From the NCBI GenBank assembly GCA_043228905.1, contig JBHGNT010000020.1:2976001-3040000 (forward strand): a stretch of DNA of 64,000 bases, read 5' to 3'. This document shows positions 32,153 through 44,845 of the stretch, one piece after another; position 1 is the first letter of the stretch, and each line of letters begins with the position of its first letter. The notes under the pieces are model-generated. The model searched no databases, was not told the DNA's origin, and saw nothing but the letters and a program-made list of their open reading frames with translations. The position numbers and the translations under genes were made by a program. Origin of the DNA: Azolla caroliniana. Its lineage: Eukaryota > Polypodiophyta.

Positions 32153-32596
32153 TGTCATGATATGGCAAGACTCGAACCCATGACCTTATAGTATATGGGT
32201 TGAGTTCTTAACCATCACACTATCTATTGTAATTTGTAGGATATTATTTTCATTTATGCTTTATTATAAGAAATTAATGTATATTCTAGATTTCTCTAGA
32301 ACATTCTAGAAGCTTTAGGACTACTCGTGAGAGCACTATATAAGGAGGCACAAGGCATTGTTTTGAACCAAATTGGTTCAACGCCAGTCTTAAGCCTCTT
32401 AGCCACTTTGTACTTATCCATCACTTAATATATTAGTTGTTATCATCATCCCTCTCTCTCTCTCTCATCCTCGCTATCTCTCTCTCCTCTTCTCTCTTTC
32501 TCTCTCGGGAATCTTACACAGTCCCATTCTCTTAGTATTAATAGTACTTCTCTTCTTTAGTACTAATTCTCTCTCTGCTTAGTACTATTCCTGACA
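32153..32596 (+). repeat. 3' LTR of B
   Basis: TGTCATGATATGG to TATTCCTGACA, 444 bp. HSE about 32299-32316 (last unit decayed), TATATAAGG at 32337, R-start CAAATTGGTTCAA at 32369, again 32 bp apart. Confidence 0.93.
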
Positions 32597-35070
32597 TTGG
32601 CCTCACTAATGCGCCAACAATCTTCCAGCACATGGCAAATGATATATTCTGAGATCTCTTGGATGTTTGTTTGATCATCTATTTGGATGATCTACTGGTT
32701 TATTCAAAGACCCAAGAAGAGCATGATTCTCATGTACTGTTAATACTAAAACTACTTCGAGAGCATGGTCTTTATGCAAAGCTGGAAAAATCTAGTTTCG
32801 AGTGCAACTAGGCAGAATTTCTAGGCTATGTCATTTCCTCGGAAGGCATCTCCATGGATCTAGTTAAGGTCAAAACGGTGGTAGAGTGGCAGACTCCGCG
32901 TTCGTTGCGAGATGTGCAATGCTTTTTAGGCTTTGCCAATTTCTACCGCAAGTTTATATAGGATTACTCAAAGCTTGTTCTGCCTCTCACACAGCTCACC
33001 AGGAAGGAAAAATTGTTCTTTTGGTTTGAAGAAGCAGACATGCCTTTTGAGGGTCTTAAGAAGGCATTTACATCAGCTCCTATTCTAGCTCATGTTAATC
33101 CGGAAAAACCATTCATCATCGAAGCAGACGCATCGGATTTCTCGTCGGGTAGCATTCTGTCACACAAGGCGATGATGAAAAGTTTGACGCCGCCGAAATC
33201 AACTATGAAATTCATGATAAGGAGCTATTAGCAATAGTGGACACTTTTACGCAATAGAGGAATTTTCTAGAGTGATCTTCTTATCAAGTCACCGTATTCA
33301 GTGATCACAAAAACCTTGCCTACTTTCAGAATGCTCGTGTGTTAAATCGACGTCAAGCTCGGTGGGCCCAATTCCTCACTCGTTTCGACTTCAAAATTAC
33401 ATATCGTCTGGGGAAGCAACAAGGGAAGGTAGATGCATTATCACGACGCTCGTATCTAGTACCGCGTCCTGGTGATTCAACTTTCAATAACCAAAAGCAA
33501 GTAATCTTGGGACCAGCACGACTACAAGCAACGTAGGTCTTCGGAATGCCCTTAGATTCCCACGTTATCGATACCATACGCGAGGACTTGAAGACAGATG
33601 CTTTCGCCCAAGCCATTCTAGCACAAATTGATCCCTCTCGAGCATCTTGTTCACAGTCGCAACAACCAGGTACGGACTATTGACAATTCGAATGTCATGA
33701 TGGATTACTATCTTTAAGAAACTCTTGTATGTTCCTAATGTTTCTTGTTGCCTTCAAGTAGTCCAAAACTGTCATGACACATATACAACTCGGCATTTTG
33801 GTAGTACGAAAACATTAGATTTAGTACAACGATCATTCTGGTGGCCCCATATGCGACAATTTGTCGAACATTTTGTTCGGACTTGTGATACATGTCGTAG
33901 AGCAAAAATGCCAAGGCATCATCCATATGGTTTATTAGAACCATTACCAATTCCAAGCAAGTTGTGGCAATCCATTGCTCTAGATTTCATCACAAATCTT
34001 CCGGTGTCTAGGGATTCGATGCGATCTTAATAGTAGTAGATCGATATATGAAGATGGCCCATTTTCTGCCATGTACTAAGGAAATCTCCAGTGAGGAAAC
34101 CACCGAAACTGTCATGTGTGAAGAATGTCAGCATCATGGCCTTCCCGATAGTATCATCAGCGACCGTGGACCCCGGTTCATCTCGAAATTCTGGAAGCAC
34201 CTCTTTAAAATGCTCAAGGTCAATTGTAACCTCTGCTCCGGCTACCACCCACAAACAAACGGCCAAGCAGAATGAACAAATCAAACAATAGAGCAGTATC
34301 TTCGATGCTTTCTAAGCAATCATCAAGATGATTGGGCGGATATTCTCCACTTCGCCGAATTTGCGTATAATAACTCTGTCCACTCATCGACAAAGGTTAC
34401 ACCATTTTATGCTTATACGGGTTGTCACCCCTGGTGGTGTGTATTTGAAACCCTAGAGTTACCCACAAATCATTGCGCACAGGATCGTTTGGAGTGGTTA
34501 CGCAAGATACAAGCAGATTTATCTACTCATCTACAACAAGCTCAACACACACACAAGGTTTACGCGGATCGTCATTGGCTTCCATCCAGTTTTAACATTG
34601 GAGATCGGGTATGGCTACTTTGACGACATATCAAGACTAGTCGCCCATGCGAGAAGTTGGATTATTGGCAATTAGGTCCTTTCTGTATTATCGGAAAAAT
34701 TAATGATGTTGATTTTCCTCTCAATCTACCTCCACAACTTTGGATACATCCGGTGTTTCATAGTTCTCTCCTCGAACTCTATCAAGATAGCACCATCCCA
34801 GGTCGTACTAAACAACCTCCACCCTCGATCGAACTTGAAGATGGACCTGAGTACGAGGTTGCCGCCATCCTCGATTCCAAGATTGTTCGCAACAAGCTCT
34901 ACTATTTAGTCGATTGGCTAGGATATAGTCCTAGTGAGCGTACTTGGGAACCAATAGAGAATGTGACCAATGCTCATGCTCTTCTTGAAGACTTCCATCG
35001 TCAATATCCAGACAAACCTAATCCTCAATCTAAAATGACTCATGACACGCATCGTTTTAAAGGGGGATAA
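32597..35070 (+). pseudogene. C RT palm, RNase H, integrase, chromodomain
   Basis: Resumes as LTNAPTIFQHMANDIF with a stop, LIIYLDDLLVYSKT (YLDD), [28 protein letters not shown]. RNase H (EADASDFSSGSILS) has a deletion. Integrase 33725-34290 (CRRAKMPRHHPYGLL, ISDRGPRF, HPQTNGQAE) has several stops. 34657-35070 is open, with the GPF module and chromodomain (GPEYEVAAILDSK, LYYLVDWLGYSPSERTWEPIENV). Polypurine tract AAAGGGGGATAA at 35059-35070. Confidence 0.87.
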
Positions 35071-35529
35071 TGTCATGATATGGCAAGACTCGAACGCATG
35101 ACCTTATATTACATGGGTCGAGCTCTTGACCATTAGACTATTTGTTGTAATACGAAAGATATTATTTTCATTTAAGTTTTACTATAGAAAATTGATGTAT
35201 ATTCCAAATTTCTTTGGAACATTCAAGAAACTTCAGGAGTACTCCTGATAACATTATAAAAGGAGGCACAAGGCATTATTTCGAACCAAATCAGTTCAAC
35301 GTTAGTCTTAAGCCTCCTAACTACTATTGTATATTCTCTTAACATACTATATATCTTTTGTTATCGTTATTCTCTCTCTCTCTCTCAATCTCTCTCTCTC
35401 ACTCACTCTTTCCTTCTCTCGAGAGTTCTACACCTCCCTTAGTACTAATCCTCATCTTTTCGTACTAATTCATTCTCTGTCTTAGTACTGTTCTTGACAG
35501 TACTTCTCTGTCTTATTTTACTCTTGATA
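35071..35529 (+). repeat. 3' LTR of C
   Basis: 459 bp, TGTCATGATATGGC to CTCTTGATA (end CACA decayed). HSE units GAA, TTC, GAA, TTC kept at 35217-35234 although spacer bases differ from the 5' LTR; TATAAAAGG at 35255; R-start at 35287, 32 bp on. Confidence 0.92.
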
Positions 35530-35551
35530 GTCACCATAAGGAGTAGGTATG

Positions 35552-36190
35552 TGAAAAGAGAGATGATGATAGAAAAGAGAGAGAAGGAAGATATAGAAAC
35601 CCAAATCTACAAAGATATATTAATAAGGAGTGATGATCATAGAAACAAGAGAAAGAAGATACATAAACTCAAGCCTACAAGGATGAATTGATCACTAGAA
35701 AAAACGCACTACATGAATAGGCAAGAAAAACCCCACAAGAAAAAGGCTCCTCTCACCACCTCACTCTTCTTGCTTTATATGAAGTTCTCCTCTAGTAGAT
35801 AAGTTTCGCTTGCTTTCTTTTCCACGCTTTTTTTACAGCTTTTCCATCTCCTATTCTTAGCTATGATACAACGATCTTCTAATCGTCATATCTCCCTCGT
35901 AGAAGCTCTAAATTTAGAGATTTAAAAACCTATGGATAGCTCTCTTCACAAACTTTCCAACCCATATTTACACATTATATTTGGCTTCCAAACGAATGAG
36001 TTATGAGCGTTCGTTGTAGACTGCATTTTGGTGCCCGCTTTTTTCTTCTTTTACTTTTCTCCACGTGACTTGCTTTTTGTTTGACTTATCCTCAAGACCT
36101 TAGTTCATGTCCTTGTCCTCCAAATGTGAATCCTCCATACCTTATATTCTTTTAGTGTCCAATGGCTTGAATTCTAAAAACAGTTTCACA
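35552..36190. repeat. Solo-LTR-like insertion in X RT
   Basis: 639 bp beginning TGAAAAGAGAG and ending AGTTTCACA, flanked by a perfect 5-bp repeat GTATG (35547-35551, 36191-36195) that is single in relatives. TG...CA ends and a 5-bp TSD fit a solo LTR. Purine-rich at the start, with no coding potential. Composition and opening resemble the sequence at 63459. Confidence 0.75.
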
Positions 36191-38768
36191 GTATGCTCTA
36201 CCTTTAATCTCCAGTCTTTTAGAACGCATTGGTAGGGAGAAACATTTTACCAAATTTGACCGGGAGATGAGTGGAAAACTGCATTTCGTACTCGGTATGG
36301 TCATTTCGAGTATATAGTCATGCCTTTCGGCCTCACAAATGCACCCGTAGTATTTCAACATATGGCAAAAGACATTTTCCGAGATTTCTTGGATATCTTT
36401 CTCATCATCTACCTAGATGATCGGTTGATTTACTCTAAAACACAGGACGAGCATGATATACATGTGCGGAAAGTACTTGAACGCCTAAGAAAGTATGGTC
36501 TTTATGCCAAACTTGAGAAATGAAGTCTTGATTGCAAACAAATCGAATTTTTGGGATACACTATTTCATCCAAGGGTATTTTCATGGATCCGGGAAAAGT
36601 CCAAACAATATTGGAATGGAAACCCCCATGCTCAGTTCGGGACGTCTAGTGTTTCCTCGGATTTGCAAACTTCTATCGCAAATTCATACGTAATTATTCA
36701 AGAATTGTGTTGCCCCTCACCCAACTCACCAAGAAAAATCAAGCATTTTTTTGGAGTATCGAAAGAGGTATTCACATCAGCACCTATCATAGCGCATATT
36801 GATCCCGAAAAGCAGTTTACTATTGAGGCGGATGTGTCAGACTTCACATTGGAAAGTATTCTATCGCAACCAGGCGAGGATGGGCAGCCTCATCTAGTCA
36901 CGTTTCACTCGGGAAAATTTACTGTTTTGGAGATAAAGTATGAGGTGCATGACAAGGAGTTACTAGCTATGGTTGACTCATTCGATTCTCAATGACGTCA
37001 TTTTCTAAAATGATCACCTCATCAGATTATCATTTATAGTGATCACAAAAATCTCACATATTTTCAAACAACTCGAGTATTAAATAAACGACAAGCTCGG
37101 TGGGCCCAATTTCTAACGCGTTTCAATTTCAAGATCATTTTTCGCCCTGGAAAACAACAAGGGAAAGCAAATGCGTTGTCTCGGCGTTCGTATCTTGCTC
37201 TTCGACATGGAGATCCAACCTTTGACAATCAAAAGCAGATTCTCCTCGGGCTATCAAAGCTACAGGCAACAACAATTTATGCCACACCACTTGCTTCTAG
37301 CCTTCTTGACACTATTAGGCAACAACTTCACTCTGATGATTTCACTAAGGATGTCTTAGCCCACATTGGTTCAAGCCGTCCATCTTGCTCCACATTGCAA
37401 GGGTCATCTCAACATTATTAGGACTTTACGTCCCTGACGGATCACCCCGACTTCAAGTGTTAGAACATTGTTATGATGCCCCCATGGCTGAACATTTTGG
37501 TATTGCCAATACCATTGACCTGGTGAAACGTTCGTTTTGGTGGCATCACTTGCAAAAATTTGTCGAAGATTACGTTCACACAAAAGACACCTGTTGTCGC
37601 GCCAAAATACCCAGGCATCATCCTTATGGCTTACTACAACCATTACCACCTCCCAGGAAGCCATGACAATCTATTTCTATAGATTTCATTACGGATCTGC
37701 CACCTTCCAAAGGCTTTGATAGTATTTTAACAATAGTGGATCGGTTCACAAAGATGGCACATTTTGTACCGTGTGTAAAGACCATTAGTAGTGAAGAAAC
37801 TGCAAATCTCATTATGCGTGAGGTGTTTCGCCATCATGGTCTCCCAAATGATATTATTAGCGATCGAGGTCCTCAATTTATCTCACACTTTTGGAAGCAC
37901 CTATGGATAGGCCTCAAAATCTCTTGCAAACACTCTTCGGCTTATCATCCATAAACTGACGGACAAACAGAGCGCACAAATCAAACACTTGAGCAGTATC
38001 TTCGATGCTTTATCAGTTATCAACAAGATGATTGGAGCAATATTTTACATCTTGCCGAGTTTGCATACAACAACACCGTACACTCTTCTACCAAAGTTAC
38101 ACCTTTCTTTGCCTACACTGGCAACCACCCTCGATGGTGTTTCTTGGATCTTCCTGAGGTGTCACAAAACCCTAGTGCGGCGCATCACCTCCACTGACTA
38201 CAACAAATCCAGTTTGAGTTATCTTCACATCTTCAAAAAGCGCAAGCACACCATAAGACCAATGTCGATCGGCATTGTCTTAAGTCTCCTTTCAAGGTTG
38301 GTGACCGAGTATGGTTGCTTTGTCGTCACATCAAGGCTACCCGTCCGTGTGCTAAGCTCGATTATCAACTCGATTATCGATCCTTTTGTCATCACAACGC
38401 GGATTAATGATGCAACATTTCGTCTTAACCTTCTTGCACATATGCGGCTTCACTCAGTCTTTCATAGCTCTCTTTTGGAACCTTGTTGCACCTCTTTAAT
38501 TCCTAATCGTGTCGTACCACCACCGTCTTCTGTCCAACTGGTTGACGTCCCCGAATACAAGGTAGTTGCTATTCTTAATTCTAAGATTGTGCGCAATAAG
38601 CTTTATTATCTAGTTGATTGACTTGGCTATCCTCCGAGTGATCGCACTTGGGAACCTATCGATAACATTTGTAATGCTCAAGCATTTTGATGTCGACGAC
38701 TTCCATCACCACTATCCAAACAAACCTGGCTCTACAACTTCAACTCGACATTCTCGAAGAAGGGATAG
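36191..38768 (+). pseudogene. X RT, RNase H, integrase, chromodomain
   Basis: [14 protein letters not shown], then a short deletion (motifs RGAYNLVRIQ lost), [32 protein letters not shown] (YLDD, about 36407-36418). RNase H EADVSDFTLESILSQ, HSGKFT. Integrase zinc finger 37440-37590 and core to 37955 (DRFTKMAHFVPC, ISDRGPQF), with TAA in [12 protein letters not shown]. Frame shifts through the GPY/F region; chromodomain 38530-38690 (EYKVVAILNSK, LYYLVD, DRTWEPIDNI). Ends at GAAGAAGGGATAG before the LTR. Confidence 0.87.
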
Positions 38769-39192
38769 TGTCATGAGCACATGACCATTATGGCGTCACC
38801 CGGACTTGAACCTCGAACCTTGTAATCCATAATTGAAAACCTGAACCATTAAGATAGCTTATTGTCATATGAGAAGATAAAATCTACTTTTTGTATTACA
38901 TTGATTATTGTAAAAACTGTAGATCATTCTAGAATGTCCTAGAACATTCTAAAACATTCTAGAAATCTCTTAGCTATTCTATAGGAACCTATAAAGAAGG
39001 GCATACATGTATTCTCAAATCAATTCGAATCAACACCAGTCTTAAGCTCTCATTGCATATCTTGTATCCATTCTCTTTCTTTCTCTATCTTAATACACCC
39101 ATTATTCTCTTAGCATTTCGTTCCTTTCTTCTCGTGTTTCCTTATATCCTTCTTCCATCTATCTTTTATATCTTTTATTCTTGGTTCTAACA
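38769..39192 (+). repeat. 3' LTR of X (family A)
   Basis: TGTCATGAGC to GGTTCTAACA, 424 bp. HSE-like array 38926-38974, TATAAAG at 38990, R-start AATTCGAATCAA at 39022, 32 bp apart. Followed by TSD CTAAC. Confidence 0.93.
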
Positions 39193-39197
39193 CTAAC

Positions 39198-39371
39198 CGA
39201 CTCAAGTGTCGACTATCCAGTCAGGCCGACTAGTCGGTCGTGTCTTCGACTTGGATCACCTTTTATACTGTCGACTCCCCCTTGTCATCGACAATCGGCT
39301 ACACCTTGTCTTCGACTGTCGGCTCTCGGCCCGACCAGTCGGCTCCTCCCATAAGAGTGACATATTCCTAA
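39198..39371 (-). repeat. LTR of copia G, right part
   Basis: Minus strand starts TGTTAGGAATATGTCAC at 39371 and is rich in GTCGAC/CCGACT motifs, with TATAAAAGG on the minus strand near 39262-39270. Continues across X to 11054. Confidence 0.75.
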
Positions 39372-39649
39372 CAAACTCCCCCTTCACTCCTATGGGTGGA
39401 GTTGGTTAGTCCTGTCCTTTGTCGACAAAGTCTGAATCTGTCCATTGGTAGGTTCTTAGTCATCATGTCGGATCCATTGTCGTCAGTATGGATCTTCGCA
39501 AGGGTAAAATATCCTTCCTCCACTTCCTCCCACAACCATCGAGATCTCCTCTATATATTCTTGGTCAGGGAATGGTACACAACGTTATTGGCTAGATGTA
39601 TGGTGCTTTGGCTGTCACAATGAAGCAAGAACCCCTTGTGCTTCATCCC
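39372..39649 (-). pseudogene. G RNase H C-terminus and polypurine tract
   Basis: Minus strand: KHKGFLLHCDSQSTIHLANNVVYHS (RNase H DSQSTIHLA), a stop, DDNGSDMMTKNLP, then GAAGGGGGAGTT directly before the LTR. Copia, close to E. Joined to 44915 once F is removed. Confidence 0.85.
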
Positions 39650-39940
39650 TGTTGAGAATCAAACTCAACTTCCAATAGGAATAGGTTCACACTAGCCCAT
39701 GGACATACCAGGCTAGTTTTGTAAATAGCAGAAAGGATGCTTGCCCTAGCTTAGTTGGTATATAAACCAACTCATTGTAACTTAGTTGTTGTAGGATGTT
39801 TTATGTTTTTGATACAATTTATCTATCTCTCTCGTAAGAGCTGTGTGTGTGTGTGTGTGTGTGTGTGTGTTGTTACACGTACACACACATACGTTCACCT
39901 TCCATTGCATTGCAATCACCACAAACTCCATTTATTAACA
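39650..39940 (+). repeat. 5' LTR of F
   Basis: TGTTGAGAATC to CCATTTATTAACA, 291 bp. TATATAAACC at about 39769-39778 and a (GT)n microsatellite at 39842-39871. Confidence 0.93.
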
Positions 39941-39952
39941 TGGTATCAGAGC
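39941..39952 (+). promoter_or_regulatory. F primer-binding site (tRNA-Met)
   Basis: TGGTATCAGAGC directly after the LTR. Confidence 0.93.
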
Positions 39953-40041
39953 GTGTGGTTGCCTGATCAAGCATTTTCGATTGTGTTGTGCTGCACACCG
40001 ACGATCAACAGAACCAGCCCATCGACAGAGAAGAAATCACC

Positions 40042-40752
40042 ATGAATACTCAAATGGGAAGCGCTCTTCCTACCGAGAAGCTCGACAGAACAAACTTCGC
40101 ATCTTGGGAATACAAGATGCATCAATATCTTGTCGGAGAAGGCTACTTGAGCTACATCGAAGGAGCTCACGAATCACACCCCAACCCAACACACGCTGAC
40201 TATCCCAGTTGGGAGCAAGCACCAAGCCGTGTGTTGTATTGCCTTGCATCATCCGTTCATGATCATATGCTTGGCTACATTCGAGGGGCTAAAACGCCGA
40301 AGCAGGAGTGGGAAAACCTCAAGAAGATCTTCGTAGCCAATACGGCCGCACGAAAGCTCCAACTTCGACAGGAGCTGAACAATCTTCAACAAAGGGACAT
40401 GTCAATCGGCAATTATACCTTGACGATCAAGGAGCCATGTGACGCCCTTGGATCGATCAAGGTTGTCATTGATGATGACGAACTGGTGCAGATATGCCTC
40501 GGAGGCTTAGCACCGCATTTTGGCGTGATTAGATCAACCATTCTTGCAAGGGAGAACCCTCCCTCCGTCTTCAACCTTCAGTCAATATTGCTGGTCGAAA
40601 AAAATCACGCTCGACAGAGGAGCAACGCATCACATGGTCATCTACTCTACTCCCAGTCGGATAATAGAAGAGATTTTCGCCGTGGAAATAAAGGTTGTTT
40701 CGGACAAGGCCATAACGATCGGCGGAATCAAGGGCGTAACTCCCACCAGTAG
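40042..40752 (+). pseudogene. F gag
   Basis: I start at ATG 40042 (MNTQMGSALPTEKLDRTNFASWEYKM), matching D; an in-frame ATG lies upstream at 39988. UBN2-type gag: YCLASSVHDHMLGYIRGAKTPKQEW, RKLQLRQELNNLQQRDMS, LGGLAPHFGVIRSTI, Arg/Gly-rich tail. Ends at TAG 40750-40752, where the frame continues toward the knuckle. Confidence 0.87.
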
Positions 40753-42312
40753 CAAGCGGACAGGAACGGGTCCAGAGAGCTTGGCAGAAGGGGGAGTCAT
40801 AATGCCGGACCAAGCAATCGCCGAAACCCAGTCGAGTGCGGGTACTACGGAAAACCCGACCACTATGAAGAAGAGTGCCGAAAGAAGAAACGTGAGGCAG
40901 ACCGACAACTCACGAACTACACCACGAACTCCGACTACGGCGACCATGGAGAAATGTTCATAATGAAGCATGAAGCACACTCGATGACTGCATTTGCGAC
41001 AACCAGCACCTTCACTACTAATAGTGTATGGTTTGTCGATTCGGGAGCTTCCAATCACATGACTTCCCATGAAGATTAGTTCCGGGAATTATGGAAGCCC
41101 GAACGTCCCGGATATGTCGAAACAGGTGATGATACGACTCATCCAATACAGCATATCGGGAATGTCCCATTCGGAAACGATGGCGAACTAACCTACCTCA
41201 AGAACGTACTGCATGTTCCCACCATCACGAAAAATTTGGTCTCGGTAGGCCAGATTGTAGAACAAGGAATGCAGGTACGCTTCAACAACGATGGGTGCTT
41301 CATTGAAAGAGGCGATCAAATCGTAGCTCACGGTAGACGAGAAGGTCGTATGTTCATCCTCAAGTCGAGCAAAGTAAAGTCGGCTATGTACGCAAAGGGC
41401 CAGAAAGTCGAAACCGACTTAAAATTGTGGCACAAGAGAATCGGCCACATCAATCTCCAGAAGCTTCAGAACATGCAGACAAAAGGAGTCGTAATTGGAC
41501 TCCCAAACTTTACGGCAAAGGAGATCACAGGCATGTGCGAAGCATGCCAATTCGGAAAGCAACACCGTCATCCATTCCCAAAAGAGCGGAATGTAAGCAA
41601 AGGGATCCTGGATGTCATACATTCAGATGTGTGGGGACCAGCCCAAACAACTACTTTCGGCGGGTGCCATTACTATGTCACGTTCATCGACGACCTCTCC
41701 AGAAATACCTAGATTTATCCAATGAAGCAAAAGAGTGAAGTGTTCGGCCACTTCCAGAAGTTCAAAGCCGAAGTGGAAAAAGCCACGGGCCGGCATGTAT
41801 GCTGTCTTCGATCAGATGGAGGCAACGAATATTTTTCGGATGAGTTCTCGGCGTATCTCCGCAAGGAAGGAATCCGACGAGAGTTCTCGTGTCGACATAC
41901 ACCTCAACAAAACGGTGTAGCTGAGCGTAAAAACCACCACATAGTAGAAGTCACACAAGCCATGATGAATGAGAAGAACCTGGTGAAATTGTACTGGGCA
42001 GAAGCGGCGAACACAGCCGTATACCTCATGAATAGGTGCACAACCTCAGGAGTACACGACATAACTCATGAGAAGTTCTTTGGAAAGAAGCTGGACTTAT
42101 CACATGTCCGCATTTTCAGTTCTATCGCCTACGTACATATTCCCAATGATACACGACAAAAGCTTGACCCAAAGTCAGAGAAATGTATCCTCATAGGATA
42201 CTCACTCGAACAGAAGGGGTACAAATGCTACAACCCATCTACCTGTATGGTTCGAACAAGTTGAGACGTAGTCTTCGACGAATAAGCATCCTGCTACGCA
42301 CCAGAGAACACT
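40753..42312 (+). pseudogene. F protease and integrase
   Basis: Knuckle CGYYGKPDHYEEEC (second Cys replaced by Tyr), protease VWFVDSGASNHMT (about 41026-41064), a stop, then from 41236 the gag-pre-integrase LWHKRIGHINLQKL and integrase CEACQFGKQHRHPFP, DVIHSDVWGPAQT, YYVTFIDDLS, one TAG at 41710, CLRSDGGNEY, HTPQQNGVAERKN, and two stops near 42262-42285. Catalytic D,D,E residues are present. Confidence 0.88.
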
Positions 42313-44248
42313 TTGACTCCAACCCCGCTCGACACGGATGACACTGAAATAGAAATAAAAGCTGAGGATCGGCTCACACAGATGTCAAAAGACAACCCAG
42401 TTACAACACGGCTGGATGGGCCATCAGAGCCACCGAGTGATGAAAGCACATCTCGGCCGAGTCTGAAGTTGGACAAAGGCAAGGCAAAAATGCAGGAATA
42501 TGAAGATCATTTCGATCTTGACAGTGAGTTCAATTGCCTTGATATCCACACGGACGGCGTGAAGAAACCCCTAGAATCCGCAAATGACAAGCCACGCCGA
42601 TCCACGCACGAGAAGAACACCGTAAACCGCTATGGCTATGACAAGTACATGGCGTATCATTACACATTCATGATGAAGGTGGCGTCAGTACGGGAACCGG
42701 AAACGCTTTCCGAAGCCGCAAAGGATCCACGATGGATCAACACAATGAATGAGGAGATGGAAGCGTTATGCAAAAACGAGACATGGGATCTCGTTCCTCA
42801 CCCCCCGAACAAGAAACCAATTGGTTGCAGGTGGATTTATAGGGTGAAGCACAATGTCGATGGTTTCGTAAATCGCTTCAAAGCACGGCTCGTTGCCAAA
42901 GGCTACGCATAGACACACGGCATAGACTACGAAGAAACCTTTGCCTCGGTGGCAAAGATGACGATAGTACGGACCGTAATCGCACTAGCAACAGCAAAAG
43001 GGTGGCACCTCCATCAGATGGACGTGAAACACACTTTTCTCCAAGGAGAGCTAGAAGAAGAGGTGTATATGACACAACCACCCGGATTCGAATGGCGTAA
43101 TCATCCGCACGCCGTATGCCGACTCAAGAAGCCACTCTATGGCCTCAAACAAGCACCGCGTGCTTGGCATTCGAAGATCACGCAGTATCTTCACCAAGTC
43201 GGATTTCGGATGTCAAAACGAGTCAGATAGCCTGATCTATACATTCAAAACGAGTCGGATAGCCTGATCATCATCCTCATGTGCGTGGATGATTTCGTCA
43301 TCGGAGGAAAGGATCTCGTCGAGATCAAAAAAGTCAAATCACTTCTTTCCAGAAAATTCGAAATGAAAGTCTTACACGAGCTCCATTACTTCCTAGGTAT
43401 TGAAGTAATTCGGACACCAATCCGAATAATGATCTCTCAACGGCAATACATTCTCAACTTACTTTACAAGTTCGGAAGACGAAGTGCAAGCCTGTGTCTA
43501 CCCCTCTTGATCGCAATATCAAGATTGATGCCAGTTCCGGCACGACCAAGACTGAACCGACTCAGTATCGCCAACTAATCGGTAGCTTGATCTATCTCAC
43601 CATTACGCGACCCGCCCTAAGTTATTTCGTTGGCTTACCTAGCCAATTCACACAGAATCTGTGTAACCTTCATCTTGATTGCTCTAAGAGGATACTACAG
43701 TATGTTAGTATGACAATGGATCACGACATCTTATATAAGTCGAATACGAGAGTTCGACCGCGGGCAGGGCAAGATACCAAGCAGATAGACGATCCACATC
43801 CGGATTCGTCTTCTCTCTCAGCAATAGAGCGATCTCCTGGAGCAGCAAGAAATAGCCGACAGTCGCACTGTCGAGCACAGAAGCCGAATACAGGGGTGCG
43901 GCAGTCGCCGCATGTGAAGTCATATGGCTTAAGCGCGTACTAAAGGATCTGGGCGTTCCCATCAAAGATCCAATACGCCTGTACTACGACAACATGAGCA
44001 GTATCTACTTGGCACGCAACCCCGTATTTCATGCATGGACTAAACACATCGAAGTGCACTATCACTTCATCCGCGAGCGCGTACAAGCCGGAGAAATTGA
44101 TCTCCAACATATTAGCACGCACCTTCAGGTTGCTGATATATTTACGAAGGCCTTAGGAGTAGACAAGCTCAGGAAATTCGCATCGGATCTTGGTCTTATG
44201 CCGCCTACATTGCCGAGCTTGAGGGGGAGTATGCAGAGTACGCATTGA
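42313..44248 (+). pseudogene. F RT and RNase H
   Basis: Linker DDTEIEIKAEDRL to KYMAYHYTFMMKVAS, then RT: WINTMNEEMEAL, GCRWIYRVKHNVDG, RLVAKGYA, TAG, DYEETFASVAKM, MDVKHTFLQGELEEEVYM, LKKPLYGLKQAPRAW. A near-perfect 26-bp duplication around 43216-43265 adds a stop; then LIIILMCVDDFVIGG (CVDD at 43282-43293). Frame shifts follow; RNase H ends YYDNMSSIYLARNPVFHAWTKHIEVHYHFIRERV, ADIFTKALG. Confidence 0.87.
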
Positions 44249-44308
44249 TATGCAGATATGTATGCCGAACTTCAAACCGAACAGATGGAAGTTGTGTTCG
44301 AAGGGGCG

Positions 44309-44765
44309 TGTTGAGAATCAAACTCAACTTCCCATAGGAATAGGTTCACACAGGCCCATGGACATACCAGGCTAGTTTTGTAAATAGCAGAAAAGATGCT
44401 TGCCCTAGCTTAGTTGGTATATAAACCAACTCATTGTTTACAACTTAGATGTTGTTGGATGTTTTATGTTTTTGATACAGTTTATCTATCTCTGTCGTAA
44501 GAGCTCTCTCTCTCTCTCTCTCTTGGTGAAAACACACAATTATATTAATAAATGTGTGTGAAAAACACTACTTACAATACGTGTGACAATGGAGTATGGT
44601 CACACACTAACCAGACTACACTACATGGGTAGTGGAACATGTTGAATTGCCAATAGGCAAGACGAACACTCCACCGAGGAAAGAATTTCCACTTGTTCCA
44701 ATAAATATCTCAATATCTCAGAAATAGGAAAACAATCTCCATCTCTGATTTTGGGTCAGCCAGTG

Positions 44766-44845
<80 letters not shown>

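Larger units (their letters stand above)
26916..32596 (+). mobile_element. Element B: full-length chromovirus (family B)
   Basis: 5.68 kb with both LTRs (26916-27435, 32153-32596). Flanks are TCGAC (left) and TTGGC (right); relatives read TCGGC here, so the TSD was TCGGC and each copy has one transition. Order: LTR, self-primer site, gag, protease, RT, RNase H, integrase, chromodomain, polypurine tract (AAGGGGGGGGATAG), LTR. About ten stops or shifts. It is the innermost layer of M, N, G, X, C, B. Confidence 0.94.
23711..35529 (+). mobile_element. Element C: chromovirus (family C) containing B
   Basis: 5-bp TSD GTCAT/GTCAC (23706-23710, 35530-35534). Relatives read GTCAC at this RT codon, so the left copy has a C-to-T change. 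LTRs 23711-24123 and 35071-35529. Without B it is about 6.1 kb. Genes carry many stops, and gag is partly duplicated with B-like sequence. Confidence 0.92.
11055..39192 (+). mobile_element. Element X: chromovirus (family A) with nested insertions
   Basis: Flanked by a perfect 5-bp TSD CTAAC (11050-11054, 39193-39197). The span is 28.1 kb, of which D (8.7 kb), C (11.8 kb with B) and a 0.64-kb solo LTR are insertions, leaving about 7 kb of X. It runs rearranged 5' end, LTR, self-primer site, gag, a multiplied protease region, RT, RNase H, integrase, chromodomain and 3' LTR (38769-39192). All genes are broken. Confidence 0.9.

Noticed and set aside
35550-36190. TIR transposon (TGTGAAA/TTTCACA) with 3-bp TSD
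   Set aside because: Shifting the ends two bases gives TG...CA and a perfect 5-bp TSD GTATG, which fits a solo LTR better; the 7-bp inverted repeat is short.
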